A program made the position numbers and the translations under genes. The notes beneath the pieces are model-generated. The model had not been told where the DNA came from and did no database searches. It saw only the letters and a program-made list of their open reading frames with translations. 64,000 bases of DNA from Leuctra nigra (lineage: Eukaryota; Arthropoda; Insecta; Plecoptera; Leuctridae), in NCBI GenBank assembly GCA_934045905.1, contig OW203762.1, positions 6,820,001-6,884,000 of the forward strand, in the 5' to 3' direction. Shown piece after piece: positions 52,527-64,000 of the stretch. Within the stretch, counting starts at the first letter, position 1, and each line of letters begins with the position of its first letter.

Positions 52527-54319
52527 AGTAAGCGACAGGGCAAGTTGGACCCCAGGTATAATTTCCACCCCTACTGAACCTTCCCCCACCATGCTACCAC
52601 GCTGGCGACCTGCAATCTCGCCGAACAACAAGACCTGTCAAAACAAATCGACATGGGTCGATATCCAACCACCTCATTAGTTACAAATATTATTTTGATG
52701 CGTTTTTGCTCAAAATGATTTAGTTTTTGTCAGATTATTATACTGCCGTAAAATTGAATGTCATACCTCTTTTAAATTTAAAAAATGGTCAATATTTGAC
52801 TAAACTACGGAAAAAGGTGTATCACTGCAAATACAGTTGGAAATTCGATTTGTCGCGGTTTATAGCCCATAATAAAGTTGCGTTTGTTTGTTTGTTTGTT
52901 TGTTTCATGAATTTATATAAACGATCGACCAGAAAGTGAATAATTGCTAGATTGTATGACGCAACTCCAATTGCATTTATTCAATATTATTGGACAAACA
53001 TTGATTCTTCAAATCAATAGTTGTGCATGAATAATTCAAATTATAGTCGCAAATTTTAACAACGAATGAAGATGAATGAATCGCCGTGTTTCCAAGCAGT
53101 TTGTGTGCAGCGTCTGATGATTTATGTTACAATACACAATTTGAATATCATGATGTTCAAATACATAATCAAAGAAACGTAATAATTTGACAGCTAATTT
53201 ATTAGTTTATTTGTGGTAAATAAAGTTTTATCTTGCAAGATGGTCTAATATCTGATCATTGCTAAGGGATGAGGATGTGACGGCGGATCTTGAATGACTC
53301 GATAGTTATAGCGATATTCAGGTAATATTATCACCAATGTTTACCTTTTAGTACAGCCGACTCTTATTGACTGTCATTAAATTTGGGGTTTGAGATTTTA
53401 CTCGAGGACGATATTGTCGACAATAATTTGCATCAGTGGGTGTTTTTCACTCGCCATTGCAGACCATTAAGCTCGTGACCAATCGCCCGACAAATATTTG
53501 AGTGCTCGATCGAAAGGGAAGCCAGTGTCAAGCCAAGAGCGTCGTTTAGTTTTGACAGTGTATTGCTAACTTGCGTAAGCAGAATCCTGGACTTGGTGTG
53601 AAAGACGTGATAGTGAAGGCAGCCGCGTTGTGCGGCATTTCTGTATCTTAAGCTTAAAGCGAATTCGAAATGAAATTCGACATGATATTCAAATTGTGTA
53701 TTGTAACATAAAATCATCAGACGCTGCACACAAACTGCTTGGAAACACGGCGATTCATTCATCTTCATTCGTTGTTAAAATTTGCGTCTATAATTTGAAT
53801 TATTCATGCACAACTTTTGATTTGAAGAATCAATGTTTGTCCAATAATATTGAATGAATGCAATTGGAGTTGCGTCATACAATCTATCAATTATTCACTG
53901 TCTGGTCGATCGTTTATATAACTTCATGAAACAAACAAACAAACAAACAAACAAACAAACAAACGCTACTTTATTATGGGCTATAAACCGCGACAAATCG
54001 AATTTCCAACTGTATTTGCAGTGATACACCTTTTTCCGTAGTTTAGTCAAATATTGACCATTTTTTAAATTTAAAAGAGGTATGACATTCAATTTTACGG
54101 CAGTATAATAATCTGACAAAAACTAAATCATTTTGAGCAAAAACGCATCAAAATAATATTTGTAACTAATGAGGTGGTTGGATATCGACCCATGTCAATT
54201 TGTTTTGACAGGTCTTGTTGTTCGGCGAGATTGCAGGTCGCCAGCGTGGTAGCATGGTGGGGGAAGGTTCAGTAGGGGTGGAAATTATACCTGGGGTCCA
54301 ACTTGCCCTGTCGCTTACT
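52527..54319. mobile_element. Long foldback element, ~630-bp near-identical arms
   Basis: Arms 52527-53152 and 53681-54319 start AGTAAGCGACAGGGCAAGTT. They differ mainly in the length of an AAAC/GTTT microsatellite (52878-52900 and 53930-53963). The 528-bp centre is unrelated to the arms. Open frames on the two arms are mirror images and are not genes. TSD not resolved. Confidence 0.85.
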
Positions 54320-54569
54320 GTAAGTTCGGCTAAAAATTAGCTGTGCTAAATATTTTACACTATTTTCATAATTTTAATGGTTCAAATGTTACCTATAACG
54401 ACATTAGGAAATCATCGTTTCATTTGGACCTTCACAAGTTCCTTTTTATTTATTAAATTACAATATTTCGGTTATAATTCAATAACCTTCATCAGGTAAA
54501 GTACAAATTGATAAAAAGCATGACACAAAAACATGAAAACATGAAACAAACATCCAACTAATCTAGGTA

Positions 54570-54979
54570 ACTCATGTTCAAAGAAGTAAATAACAGCAAA
54601 GAACCTTGTAATTTTAACGAAATATATAAAATCCTTGAAAAAAGAAACAATTGATAGAGGAAAGAACAGTGGATGTGATTACTTGTTGCATTTTTTCTTC
54701 TGTTTGACATTTTAACGTTAAAATCCAAATATTATTAAATTCATAACTAGGCTGGCTAATTATGCCTAATCCCTGTTTCCATTGTAGCAGCTTCTTTAAA
54801 TTTTATCATTCCCCAATGCTTCTTATTACTCTTTCCAAATCTTCTTACTTCTATTTTAATCCATTTGGTGCTTATTAATAAACGCATGATCTGCAATTAA
54901 AGAAAAAGATTGCTGATTTTCAGTAGGATTTGATCTTCGATTCTTCAACTTCCTCTCGTGTTCTCGTTCTCGTTTAAAA
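54570..54979 (-). pseudogene. Penelope-like element remnant, copy 1
   Basis: The minus strand decodes EHERKLKNRRSNPTE and SLIADHAFINKHQMD, matching copy 2 at 56110-56800, but breaks off before the GIY-YIG core. Frame interrupted downstream. Confidence 0.65.
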
Positions 54980-56100
54980 AATATGATAATTATTAATGTT
55001 TTTCAAATTTTACTGCAAATTTTTAACACCGATATAACTGCGACGCTTTTAATAAATAACATTTTATTATGGTCCACCTAAGCAACTTTATGAACGAAAG
55101 TTTAACAATTTTTAGGCAGCCATTTCGATTTTAAAGATTTTTTGTCACATAATTATCAAATTTTTAAACGACCTTCTTTAGTTAATAGTTTATTTCACAA
55201 TCGTAAGATTTAAGTAAATTTTTAATATGTCATAATGTACCACGTGATGTACAATTTCCGAAAATTTTGTGCCAAAAGCTCAAATGGCTGTCGTTTTAGA
55301 GCCGTTTTGATTTATTTGAGGTTATTTGCAAAAAGGAAATTACCTGCCAAATAACAAAAACAATGGTGACAATTATTTTTTCTCGATTCTCTATATTTTT
55401 AACAATAATTAATCACGTAATAAATTAACCGGAAATTCAAACATTATTAGAATAAAAATTAATACGTGATTTCTACAAAATTATCTGTAAAATCAAAATG
55501 ACTGCTCAAAAATGTCTATAATTTTTTTATTTGTTAACTATATTTAACGGATCAAAATAGTAATTTTTAATTTTTATTTTCAATTAGCATGTGCTTTAAA
55601 TCTCAAAATGAATGTGGAATCAAAATTTTTGTCAATGTAAGTAGAAAATGTCGTGAGAAAAAATGGCTACAAATAGCCGATTTCGGTAAACTTTTTATAT
55701 GTCATAGTGTATCAAGTGAGGAATATTTCAGTGCAAAAATGAAGTCGATAACTTAAAATGACGACTTGACTAGAGCAGTCTTAATAAAATTGATGTTTTT
55801 GTATTTAAATGAATATGATTGGATAACAATGAATGCGATCAAGCTGATTATTTTTTTGGAGTTGCACAAAACATTGCAAAAAAATAAAAAAAATATTGAA
55901 AGTTAAAATTTGCTTCACATTTTCAACTGAAAAATTAAATGGTGATTTTGACAAAACACTTGATAAAAACAAAATGGCGGCCCAAAATTTGGTAAACTTT
56001 CGTTTATGAGTTATGTGGGTAGACCTCAATAATATTGTCAAAAAACATTTTTAGAAACAATTAGTTTGGGGTTGGACCCTTTTTTTCAGTAAAATGACTG
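54980..56100. repeat. AT-rich stretch between the two Penelope-like copies, weak inverted ends
   Basis: GGTCCACCTAAGCAACTTTA near 55071 and, inverted, the GAGTTATGTGGGTAGACCTC region near 56007 suggest a decayed TIR element. No gene seen. Confidence 0.4.
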
Positions 56101-56109
56101 GAGATGTTG

Positions 56110-56800
56110 AAAGAAGTAAATAAAAGCAAAGAACCTTGTAATTTTAACGAAATATATAGAAACCTTGAAAAAAGAAACAACTGATAGAGGAAAGAACCAG
56201 GACCCTTACCTAATATCGCCAATATTTCAGTAGCACCGTGTTACTGTAGCACGATCGGCTAGTTGCCATGGCGACAATGTTAGCTCTTGTGGCTATAACT
56301 TTTAAAACAAAAGTTGTGCTACAGTAACACGGTGCTACTGAAATTTGGCGATATTTGGTAAGGAAGAACAGTGGATGCTAAATGACTTGTTGCATTTTTT
56401 CTTCTATTTGACATTTTAACGTTGAAATCCAAATATTATTAAATTCATAACTAGGCTGGCTAATTATGCCTAATCCCTGTTTCCTAAAACACGACATTGT
56501 AGCAGCTTCTTTAAATTTTCTCATTCCCCAATGCTTCTTATTACTCTTTCCAAATCTTCTTACTTCTATTCCAATCCATTTGGTGCTTATTAATAAACGC
56601 ATGATCTGCAATTAAAGAAGAAGATTGCTGACTTTCAGTAGGATTTGATCTTCGATTCTTCAACTTCCTCTCGTGTTCTTTACATCTCACAGCGACTGGT
56701 CTCTGCGTCTCCCCGATGTCAATCTCTTCACAAGAACATGGTATATCGTACACCCAGGCCTTATCATCTTGAACTGAATTGTCCGGTTTCGTCTTCATTT
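56110..56800 (-). pseudogene. Penelope-like element remnant, copy 2: GIY-YIG endonuclease fragment
   Basis: The minus-strand frame 56798-56541 reads KAWVYDIPCSCEEIDIGETQ, then RPVAVRCKEHERKL and ADHAFINKHQMDW, the layout of the GIY-YIG nuclease at the C-terminus of Penelope-like retroelements. The YIG tyrosine position reads Asp (DIG), and the frame shifts after about 85 residues into VRRFGKSNKKHWG and FNNIWISTLKCQ. No reverse transcriptase remains. Downstream it is interrupted by a 156-bp MITE. It lies just beyond the stop of esterase C. Confidence 0.72.
56206..56361. mobile_element. 156-bp palindromic MITE inside the Penelope-like remnant
   Basis: Arms TTACCTAATATCGCCAATAT and CAGTAGCACCGTGTTACTGT pair with the right side. 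The uninterrupted copy at about 54660 (GAGGAAAGAACAGTGGATG) is the empty site; AAGAAC appears on both sides here. Confidence 0.75.
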
Positions 56801-56874
56801 ACATGAGCCAATATTATCTCCAATATTTGCCTTAGAGTGCAGCCGACTCTTAACAACTCCACTCAGGAGACACT

Positions 56875-57094
56875 TCATATGAAACTGTAATTCTCCGACA
56901 CTTCCGACTCGACGCTGACAGCTGGTCTGAACTTAGAGAGAATGTCGCGCCTGACGGAGTGGTAAAGTTCGTCCCAGAAGCGCATGTTGTCCGTTTCAAA
57001 GTCCGTCTTCATGACGCACAGCTCGTCGATCACCAGGTGGTTGCCGCTAGATGGCGCCACCGCCTCCCACGTGGTCTCCTCAGGGCTGGGCTTC
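56875..57094 (-). CDS. Esterase C, terminal exon
   Basis: Encodes KPSPEETTWEAVAPSSGNHL, LCVMKTDFETDNMRFWDELY, and a tail ending VSENYSFI, then stop at 56877-56875. The acceptor and the first 67 nt are the final unit of the 57028-60457 array. Confidence 0.88.
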
Positions 57095-60000
57095 CTGCAA
57101 CCAGAGAGTCAGACATCAACACAATGTGATCACCAGGTGGTTGCCGCTAGATGGCGCCACCGCCTCCCACGTGGTCTCCTCAGGGCTGGGCTTCCTGCAA
57201 CCAGAGAGTCAGACATCAACACAATGTGATCACCAGGTTGTTGCCGCTAGATGGCACCACCGCCTCCCACGTGGTCTCCTCAGGGCTGGGCTTCCTGCAA
57301 CCAGAGAGTCAGACATCAACACAATGTGATCACCAGGTGGTTGCCGCTAGATGGCACCACCGCCTCCCACGTGGTCTCCTCAGGGCTGGGCTTCCTGCAA
57401 CCAGAGAGTCAGACATCAACACAATGTGATCACCAGGTGGTTGCCGCTAGATGGCACCACCGCCTCCCACGTGGTCTCCTCAGGGCTGGGCTTCCTGCAA
57501 CCAGAGAGTCAGACATCAACACAATGTGATCACCAGGTGGTTGCCGCTAGATGGCGCCACCGCCTCCCACGTGGTCTCCTTAGGGCTGGGCTTCCTGCAA
57601 CCAGAGAGTCAGACATCAACACAATGTGATCACCAGGTGGTTGCCGCTAGATGGCGCCACCGCCTCCCACGTGGTCTCCTCAGGGCTGGGCTTCCTGCAA
57701 CCAGATAGTCAGACATCAACACAATGTGATCACCAGGTGGTTGCCGCTAGATGGCGCCACCGCCTCCCACGTGGTCTCCTCAGGGCTGGGCTTCCTGCAA
57801 CCAGAGAGTCAGACATCAACACAATGTGATCACCAGGTGGTTGCCGCTAGATGGCGCCACCGCCTCCCACGTGGTCTCCTCAGGGCTGGGCTTCCTGCAA
57901 CCAGATAGTCAGACATCAACACAATGTGATCACCAGGTGGTTGCCGCTAGATGGCGCCACCGCCTCCCACGTGGTCTCCTCAGGGCTGGGCTTCCTGCAA
58001 CCAGAGAGTCAGACATCAACACAATGTGATCACCAGGTGGTTGCCGCTAGATGGCGCCACCGCCTCCCACGTGGTCTCCTCAGGGCTGGGCTTCCTGCAA
58101 CCAGAGAGTCAGACATCAACACAATGTGATCACCAGGTGGTTGCCGCTAGATGGCACCACCGCCTCCCACGTGGTCTCCTCAGGGCTGGGCTTCCTGCAA
58201 CCAGAGAGTCAGACATCAACACAATGTGATCACCAGGTGGTTGCCGCTAGATGGCGCCACCGCCTCCCACGTGGTCTCCTCAGGGCTGGGCTTCCTGCAA
58301 CCAGAGAGTCAGACATCAACACAATGTGATCACCAGGTGGTTGCCGCTAGATGGCGCCACCGCCTCCCACGTGGTCTCCTCAGGGCTGGGCTTCTTGCAA
58401 CCAGAGAGTCAGACATCAACACAATGTGATCACCAGGTGGTTGCCGCTAGATGGCACCACCGCCTCCCACGTGGTCTCCTCAGGGCTGGGCTTCCTGCAA
58501 CCAGAGAGTCAGACATCAACACAATGTGATCACCAGGTGGTTGCCGCTAGATGGCGCCACCGCCTCCCACGTGGTCTCCTCAGGGCTGGGCTTCCTGCAA
58601 CCAGAGAGTCAGACATCAACACAATGTGATCACCAGGTGGTTGCCGCTAGATGGCACCACCGCCTCCCACGTGGTCTCCTCAGGGCTGGGCTTCCTGCAA
58701 CCAGAGAGTCAGACATCAACACAATGTGATCACCAGGTGGTTGCCGCTAGATGGCGCCACCGCCTCCCACGTGGTCTCCTCAGGGCTGGGCTTCCTGCAA
58801 CCAGAGAGTCAGACATCAACACAATGTGATCACCAGGTGGTTGCCGCTAGATGGCGCCACCGCCTCCCACGTGGTCTCCTCAGGGCTGGGCTTCCTGCAA
58901 CCAGAGAGTCAGACGTCAACACAATGTGATCACCAGGTGGTTGCCGCTAGATGGCACCACCGCCTCCCACGTGGTCTCCTCAGGGCTGGGCTTCCTGCAA
59001 CCAGAGATTCAGACATCAACACAATGTGATCACCAGGTGGTTGCCGCTAGATGGCACCACCGCCTCCCACGTGGTCTTCTTAGGGCTGGGCTTCCTGCAA
59101 CCAGAGAGTCAGACATCAACACAATGTGATCACCAGGTGGTTGCCGCTAGATGGCACCACCGCCTCCCACGTGGTCTCCTCAGGGCTGGGCTTCCTGCAA
59201 CCAGAGAGTCAGACATCAACACAATGTGATCACCAGGTGGTTGCCGCTAGATGGCACCACCGCCTCCTACGTGGTCTCATCAGGGCTGGGCTTCCTGCAA
59301 CCAGAGAGTCAGACATCAACACAATGTGATCACCAGGTGGTTGCCGCTAGATGGCACCACCGCCTCCCACGTGGTCTCCTCAGGGCTGGGCTTCCTGCAA
59401 CCAGAGAGTCAGACATCAACACAATGTGATCACCAGGTGGTTGCCGCTAGATGGCACCACCGCCTCCCACGTGGTCTCCTCAGGGCTGGGCTTCCTGCAA
59501 CCAGAGAGTCAGACATCAACACAATGTGATCACCAGGTGGTTGCCGCTAGATGGCGCCACCGCCTCCCACGTGGTCTCCTCAGGGCTGGGCTTCCTGCAA
59601 CCAGAGAGTCAGACATCAACACAATGTGATCACCAGGTGGTTGCCGCTAGATGGCACCACCGCCTCCCACGTGGTCTCATCAGGGCTGGGCTTCCTGCAA
59701 CCAGAGAGTCAGACATCAACACAATGTGATCACCAGGTGGTTGCCGCTAGATGGCGCCACCGCCTCCCACGTGGTCTCCTCAGGGCTGGGCTTCCTGCAA
59801 CCAGAGAGTCAGACATCAACACAATGTGATCACCAGGTGGTTGCCGCTAGATGGCACCACCGCCTCCCACGTGGTCTCCTCAGGGCTGGGCTTCCTGCAA
59901 CCAGAGAGTCAGACATCAACACAATGTGATCACCAGGTGGTTGCCGCTAGATGGCACCACCGCCTCCCACGTGGTCTCCTCAGGGCTGGGCTTCCTGCAA

Positions 60001-63000
60001 CCAGAGAGTCAGACATCAACACAATGTGATCACCAGGTGGTTGCCGCTAGATGGAACCACCGCCTCCCACGTGGTCTCCTCAGGGCTGGGCTTCCTGCAA
60101 CCAGAGAGTCAGACATCAACACAATGTGATCACCAGGTGGTTGCCGCTAGATGGCGCCACCGCCTCCCACGTGGTCTCCTCAGGGCTGGGCTTCCTGCAA
60201 CCAGAGAGTCAGACATCAACACAATGTGATCACCAGGTGGTTGCCGCTAGATGGAACCACCGCCTCCCACGTGGTCTCCTCAGGGCTGGGCTTCCTGCAA
60301 CCAGAGAGTCAGACATCAACACAATGTGATCACCAGGTGGTTGCCGCTAGATGGCGCCACCGCCTCCCACGTGGTCTCCTCAGGGCTGGGCTTCCTGCAA
60401 CCAGAGAGTCAGACATCAACACAATGTGATCACCAGGTGGTTGCCGCTAGATGGCGCATAGAACCATTTAGGTCTAGTCTTCACAAGTGGAGTTACATTA
60501 TCCTGCTATTTCAAGGGTTATCTCGGCGATAGGCAAAGAAGAACTCACTTTATAGCATAACCAGAGATAGGATGGCCCGTACTTCAGCGGGTTCTTCTTT
60601 GCCCGTCTCCTACTTTTAGTTAGTATACGAATAACCAGTTAAGTTTATGTAATTTAGCATTCACCTATAAAAACTTTGGGATTCAATTACTTATTCTGTA
60701 TGACCAGAAAACGGTCATTATTGAGTTCCAACCTAATATCTACCCAAAAATATTTGCAGAGTTATCGACGCAAGTACACCCACCTCCAAGTGTTCGTACT
60801 GTGTTTCTCATAAGAGCACAATGTATAAAACTGTAGGAACACTTGGAGGTGGGTGTACACAGAAGTCCGTCTATTGGATTCCGTAAGTAATATAGCAAAT
60901 TTTGGTTTTCTGGTGTTGAGGACTGACTTCCGCTAATGACCTTCAGACGCCAGGTCACACAATTACCCGGACTTAACGTTTTCATCTCCTGTTGTTTATC
61001 TTGCAATGTTTCTTTTATTACAGGGTTGAAAGGCTGTTCCCTTTGCTCCAGGTTCCGATTTGATAATATTTATTGAATGCATAGTTTGTATAGTAATGCT
61101 CGACTACACTTTAAGTAAGGTGACATTTTCTTGGATAAAGAACTCCACTCACTTCGTATGATTGTGTAGTTGCACTGAACTGTACAACACATACACATTG
61201 GAAGGAAGGGGCAAATTGGACATGTACAACGATGATATCGAATGTACCCCACGGGGTTGGCCTTGAGTGTTCCGACTTACCCGTTCCTGGCGAATTTGGT
61301 CCACATGCGCAGAACCTTCTCGCGCATCAAGTCTGCGGTGGAGTTGGGCGCCACTTGTTGCACGAGCGACATGTTGAACATGTAGCCAAGTTCATCTCCG
61401 TGGCAGACTCCTGCATAGACAAGACACAACAGTCAGATTGTGTCGTAGAACATGATCGACAAGCTTTTCTAAGAACATAGGTTATTCTCGTCATGATACA
61501 TGTTACTTCTGCTCTTATAGACAAGTCGTCGCCTCATAATGTATTTGTTCTATGTCCAACAATTGCTGTTTCGAGAAAACGAGGGTTGAAGTTTGACAAT
61601 TGATTAGACATGTATAATACTTTGTAAATCCTAAAATGTTGGCACTTATGTATCCATACGTATATAAATTACATATTAATACATACGATTTGTTTGCAAT
61701 ACCCCATGGGGCTTCAGAAATGCACCCTAAAAATGGACATAGAACAATTGCATCTTTGGAGTTTGACGTTTGTGTTAAAAATAATGGTTTATGTCCAATT
61801 ATTCACACGTTAAATTGAATCTTGAACATGATTATGACTTGATTCGAACAAAATTATATTTCCTACTTAATTTATAGCACTCTACGTAATTGAGTTCTAG
61901 AATATAGCCCTCACCAATGGACTGCCACCTTGACGCGGTGGTGGGGCTTAAGGGACCAGCTCGCATAGCGAGTTGGTCCCAACCAAGTGCAGTCCAGGGT
62001 CGGCCTAGTCCCATGCCCTCCCTTGAATTTGCGGTCCCCTCGGGCCGGCCTTCCCCTCGAGATGGTGATCCCCCTGAAATCGAGTCCCACCGGCCCGAAG
62101 CCTTTCCCTCCCTCCACCCCGGTCCGTCCCTATTCCGGCCTGGCCTTCCCACCAGTGCTGGACTCCCCCGGATCGGGCCAGTTAGGTCGACCCCTCCCCG
62201 TGCCCTCCAATTTTGTTCAACAAAGTTAAATATAAACTTAATGTGCGCAATATAACCTCGTCGTTGACGCGCCGTTAAACCAAACTAATCTAATCTAATC
62301 TAATCTAGAATATAGCTATACAGTGTGTTACGATTTCTATGTCCATTCTATTGATTCTATGTCCCCCCCCGACGGCTGTCACCTTATCGCGGTGGTGGGG
62401 TTTGTGTTGGCCAATGATCCATTGCAGCTACGCCGGCGAGCATATGCTCATGTGTAAGGGTTACCCTTGCCGGACAGATCAGTGGTGAGGCCCAGACCAA
62501 GAGCAGCCAGGGTCGGCCTAACCATGCCCTCCCTTGAATTTGCGGTCCCCTCGGGCCGGCCTCCCCCCTCGAGATGGTGATCCCCCTGAAATCGGGTTCA
62601 GCCGGCCCGAATCCTTATACCCCCTGGTCCGTCCCCATTCCGGCCTGGCCATCCCACCAGTGCTGGACTCCCCCGGATCGGGCCCGTTAGGTCGACCCCT
62701 CCCCGTGCCCTCCAATTATGATCAACAAAGTTAAATATAACAATTAATGTGCGCAATATAACCTCGTCGTTGACGCGCCATTAAACCAAACTTATCTAAT
62801 CTAATCTAATTCTATGTCGATTTCCATTACATTTGTTCTATGTCCATGGACATAGAACACTTGAACACAAAGCGGCATGGTTTTTCTTGGACTTAAACCA
62901 AATGAATATTCAAGAAGTGTATGTGTGGACATAAACCTAGTGTTTTCGGCTTCTCTATTAAAATTTATTATGAATTCGGATATACACTCTGTGGACATAA

Positions 63001-64000
63001 AACAAATGAACTCTGAAAAAAATATAAAATATATAACCCAGAAAAAGTGAAAATTGGACATAGAACAAATACATTATGAGGCGACGAAGTTATGCATTTT
63101 GCTTTAGTTGAAAATGACTCAAGTGCTACAATTACAACAGAAATCTTTATTATTTGGGATCACGGCATTATAAATAATTTATTGATGACTGCAGGTTGTC
63201 AGAGATGCTTACAACCAGAGCTACGAAATAAGATGTGCCATAGACATTGTATAGCCTTCGGCTTGAAGGCTATACAATGTCTATGGATGTGCCAAATGTG
63301 TAATGCTGTAATGGTCCATTCTTACTGTAGAACATTGTAGCGAGGCTTTGAAGAATACGCTCATTTTATCCTTCAAATAAGGACAAAGGGATTGCCAAGC
63401 AAAGTATGCTGAATATAATTTGGCCGAGCCTGGGTAACACGGTCAATCGAGACCGTTCCGAAATCGTGTCGTATAGGAAATGGACAGAACGATGTTCCGT
63501 AATAAGCACTTAGCGCGGATTAATCTGTATTTTGTTTTCCTTTCTCCGCTCAACTTTACAGGCTCTTTAGTCTTTCACTGGTTATCCGCTACCTATGCGG
63601 ATCCTTTGTTGGATCACGGCCCTTCTCAGCTCCTCTCACCTCTGCACAATTATCTGGGTTTACAGGATGATGACGGACGACTAGTAGCCAAAACGTGGAA
63701 CAGAATTAAAATAAAGAAGTTGGTTGGGAAGGAAGCCTGAGTACTTGGGAAAAGGGATGAAGAAGTCGAAAATCATTTACAGAATTCATAACTTTATGAA
63801 TACGTTTGAATGAACGATCATTTTTATGTTGACAATTTTACTTTAAATATTACGACATTGTACTTGTCTTGTCAATGGGAATGACGCACCTGCGTGTTCT
63901 TCTTGTTTAAACAGTCTCTTGAGGACGCAGAGCTCGCCGTCGTAACAGAAGTAGTAGAGGTAGAAGGGCGACGACGCGGTGGCGTACTGCGCATGCTGTC
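56875..64000 (-). CDS. Esterase C: type-B carboxylesterase, last three exons (5' end beyond right edge)
   Basis: Exons on the minus strand: 64000-63890 (cut by the window edge), 61410-61281, 57094-56875. Phases (1, then 2) match esterase B. The first carries an aromatic-rich FYLYYFCYDGELCVLKRLF block, the second GVCHGDELGYMF with the catalytic histidine and VLRMWTKFARNG, the third the KPSPEETTWEAVAPSSGNHL block and the C-terminus. The C-terminal tail is about 21 residues longer than in B. The nucleophile and acid exons lie outside the window, so activity cannot be judged. It is a tandem paralogue of B in the same direction. The terminal intron contains a 3.4-kb array of 34 full repeats plus a partial one, each spanning the acceptor. 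Confidence 0.9.
57028..60457 (-). repeat. 100-bp tandem array of esterase C terminal-exon start with its 3' splice site (34 full copies plus partial)
   Basis: The unit is the same as in the esterase B array, at exact 100-bp spacing from 57028 to 60428, where the last copy breaks off after about 30 nt. Copies differ mainly at one A/G position (GATGGCACC or GATGGCGCC). Rarer variants are shared by a few copies: CCAGATAG at 57628 and 57828, GATGGAACC at 60028 and 60228, CTCATCAGG at 59228 and 59628. The array fills the 3' end of the last intron. Confidence 0.95.
60774..60858. repeat. Hairpin with 22-bp perfect arms and 41-nt loop in the last intron of esterase C
   Basis: GTACACCCACCTCCAAGTGT/TC at 60774-60795 pairs exactly with 60837-60858. 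It could be a tiny MITE or a small-RNA precursor; nothing in the sequence decides. Confidence 0.8.
61281..61410 (-). CDS. Esterase C, penultimate exon (catalytic histidine)
   Basis: Encodes GVCHGDELGYMFNMSLVQQ, PNSTADLMREKVLRMW and KFARNG. Same 130-nt length and phases as esterase B exon 8. Donor GG|GTAAGT. Confidence 0.92.
61912..62306 (+). repeat. Retroposon 3'-end copy 2 (TAATC tail)
   Basis: Starts near CACCAATGGACTGCCACC with a CCACCTTGACGCGGTGG hairpin, continues GGCCGGCCTTCCCC and GGACTCCCCCGGATCGGGCC, and ends CCGTTAAACCAAACTAATCT with TAATC repeats. Typical of a non-LTR retrotransposon 3' end or a SINE; class unresolved. Confidence 0.75.
62365..62816 (+). repeat. Retroposon 3'-end copy 3 (TAATC tail)
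   Basis: Same family, same direction, about 60 bp after copy 2. Hairpin CACCTTATCGCGGTGGTG at the start, tail CTAATCTAATCTAAT at the end. It carries an extra 5' block, present in copy 1 (GGCGAGCATATGCTCATGTG), that copy 2 lacks. Confidence 0.75.
63239..63285. repeat. Perfect hairpin, 21-bp arms, 5-nt loop, flanked by 9-bp direct repeats
   Basis: CATAGACATTGTATAGCCTTC, loop GGCTT, then the exact reverse complement; GATGTGCCA occurs at 63232-63240 and 63286-63294. Confidence 0.88.
63890..64000 (-). CDS. Esterase C, antepenultimate exon (truncated by window)
   Basis: Encodes QHAQYATASSPFYLYYF and VLKRLFKQEEHAG, equivalent to esterase B exon 7. Donor GCAG|GTGCGT in phase 1. Confidence 0.85.

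Larger units (their letters stand above)
61526..63087. mobile_element. TIR element containing two retroposon 3' ends
   Basis: TCGTCGCCTCATAATGTATT then TGTTCTATGTCC at the left is matched inverted at 63054-63087. TTCTATGTCC motifs recur inside. No TSD was found. It lies in an esterase C intron. Confidence 0.65.

Noticed and set aside
53433..53768. 111-residue minus-strand frame in the foldback centre
   Set aside because: Partly made of the inverted arm; no family similarity and no splice or start context.
57028..60457. CRISPR-like regular repeat array
   Set aside because: There are no unique spacers: the whole 100-bp period is the repeat, it matches an esterase exon and intron end, and the genome is eukaryotic.

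Overview
This is insect nuclear DNA. Genes are split by GT-AG introns of a few hundred bases to about 6 kb, coding exons are GC-rich in an AT-rich background, and most intron and intergenic sequence is transposon-derived. The species cannot be told from this window; Hemiptera or Lepidoptera would fit, and that is inference only.

The host genes are a cluster of three type-B carboxylesterases (alpha/beta-hydrolase fold). Esterase A (+ strand, 8 exons, 1034-18779) lacks its N-terminal exons in this window but keeps Ser, Glu and His of the catalytic triad and ends in Ser-Lys-Leu. Esterase B (- strand, 9 coding exons, 43890-34214) reads through as a complete 539-residue protein with an intact triad. 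Esterase C (- strand, last three exons, 64000-56875) runs off the right edge. A and B lie tail to tail; B and C are in tandem.

The most striking feature is that each esterase has one exon whose 3' splice site, together with the first part of the exon, is amplified in tandem. In A the unit is 119 bp (six copies, 8120-8823). In B and C it is 100 bp at the last exon (16 copies at 34301-36553; 34 full copies plus a partial one at 57028-60457). Only the copy nearest the rest of the exon can give full-length protein; all the others are candidate decoy acceptors that lead to an early stop.

The remainder is a dense, nested set of mobile elements. There are five elements with 7-8 bp target duplications (11008-12953, 22256-23323, 27346-30069, 35837-36490, 50732-51469), four of them hAT-like. 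A composite family that begins TCTAGTGGAGCGG and ends in a large foldback occurs four times (2458-6113, 6393-7678, 27940-29844, and 16003-13057 in reverse). There are two reverse-transcriptase LINE remnants (3640-5066 and 30070-32672), degenerate Penelope-like endonuclease remnants (54570-54979, 56110-56800), and a young, internally deleted LTR retrotransposon inside an intron of esterase B (38500-41580). Other repeats are a minisatellite (19614-20879), G-tract MITEs, a long foldback (52527-54319) and several short perfect palindromes. No CRISPR, operon or prokaryotic feature is present.
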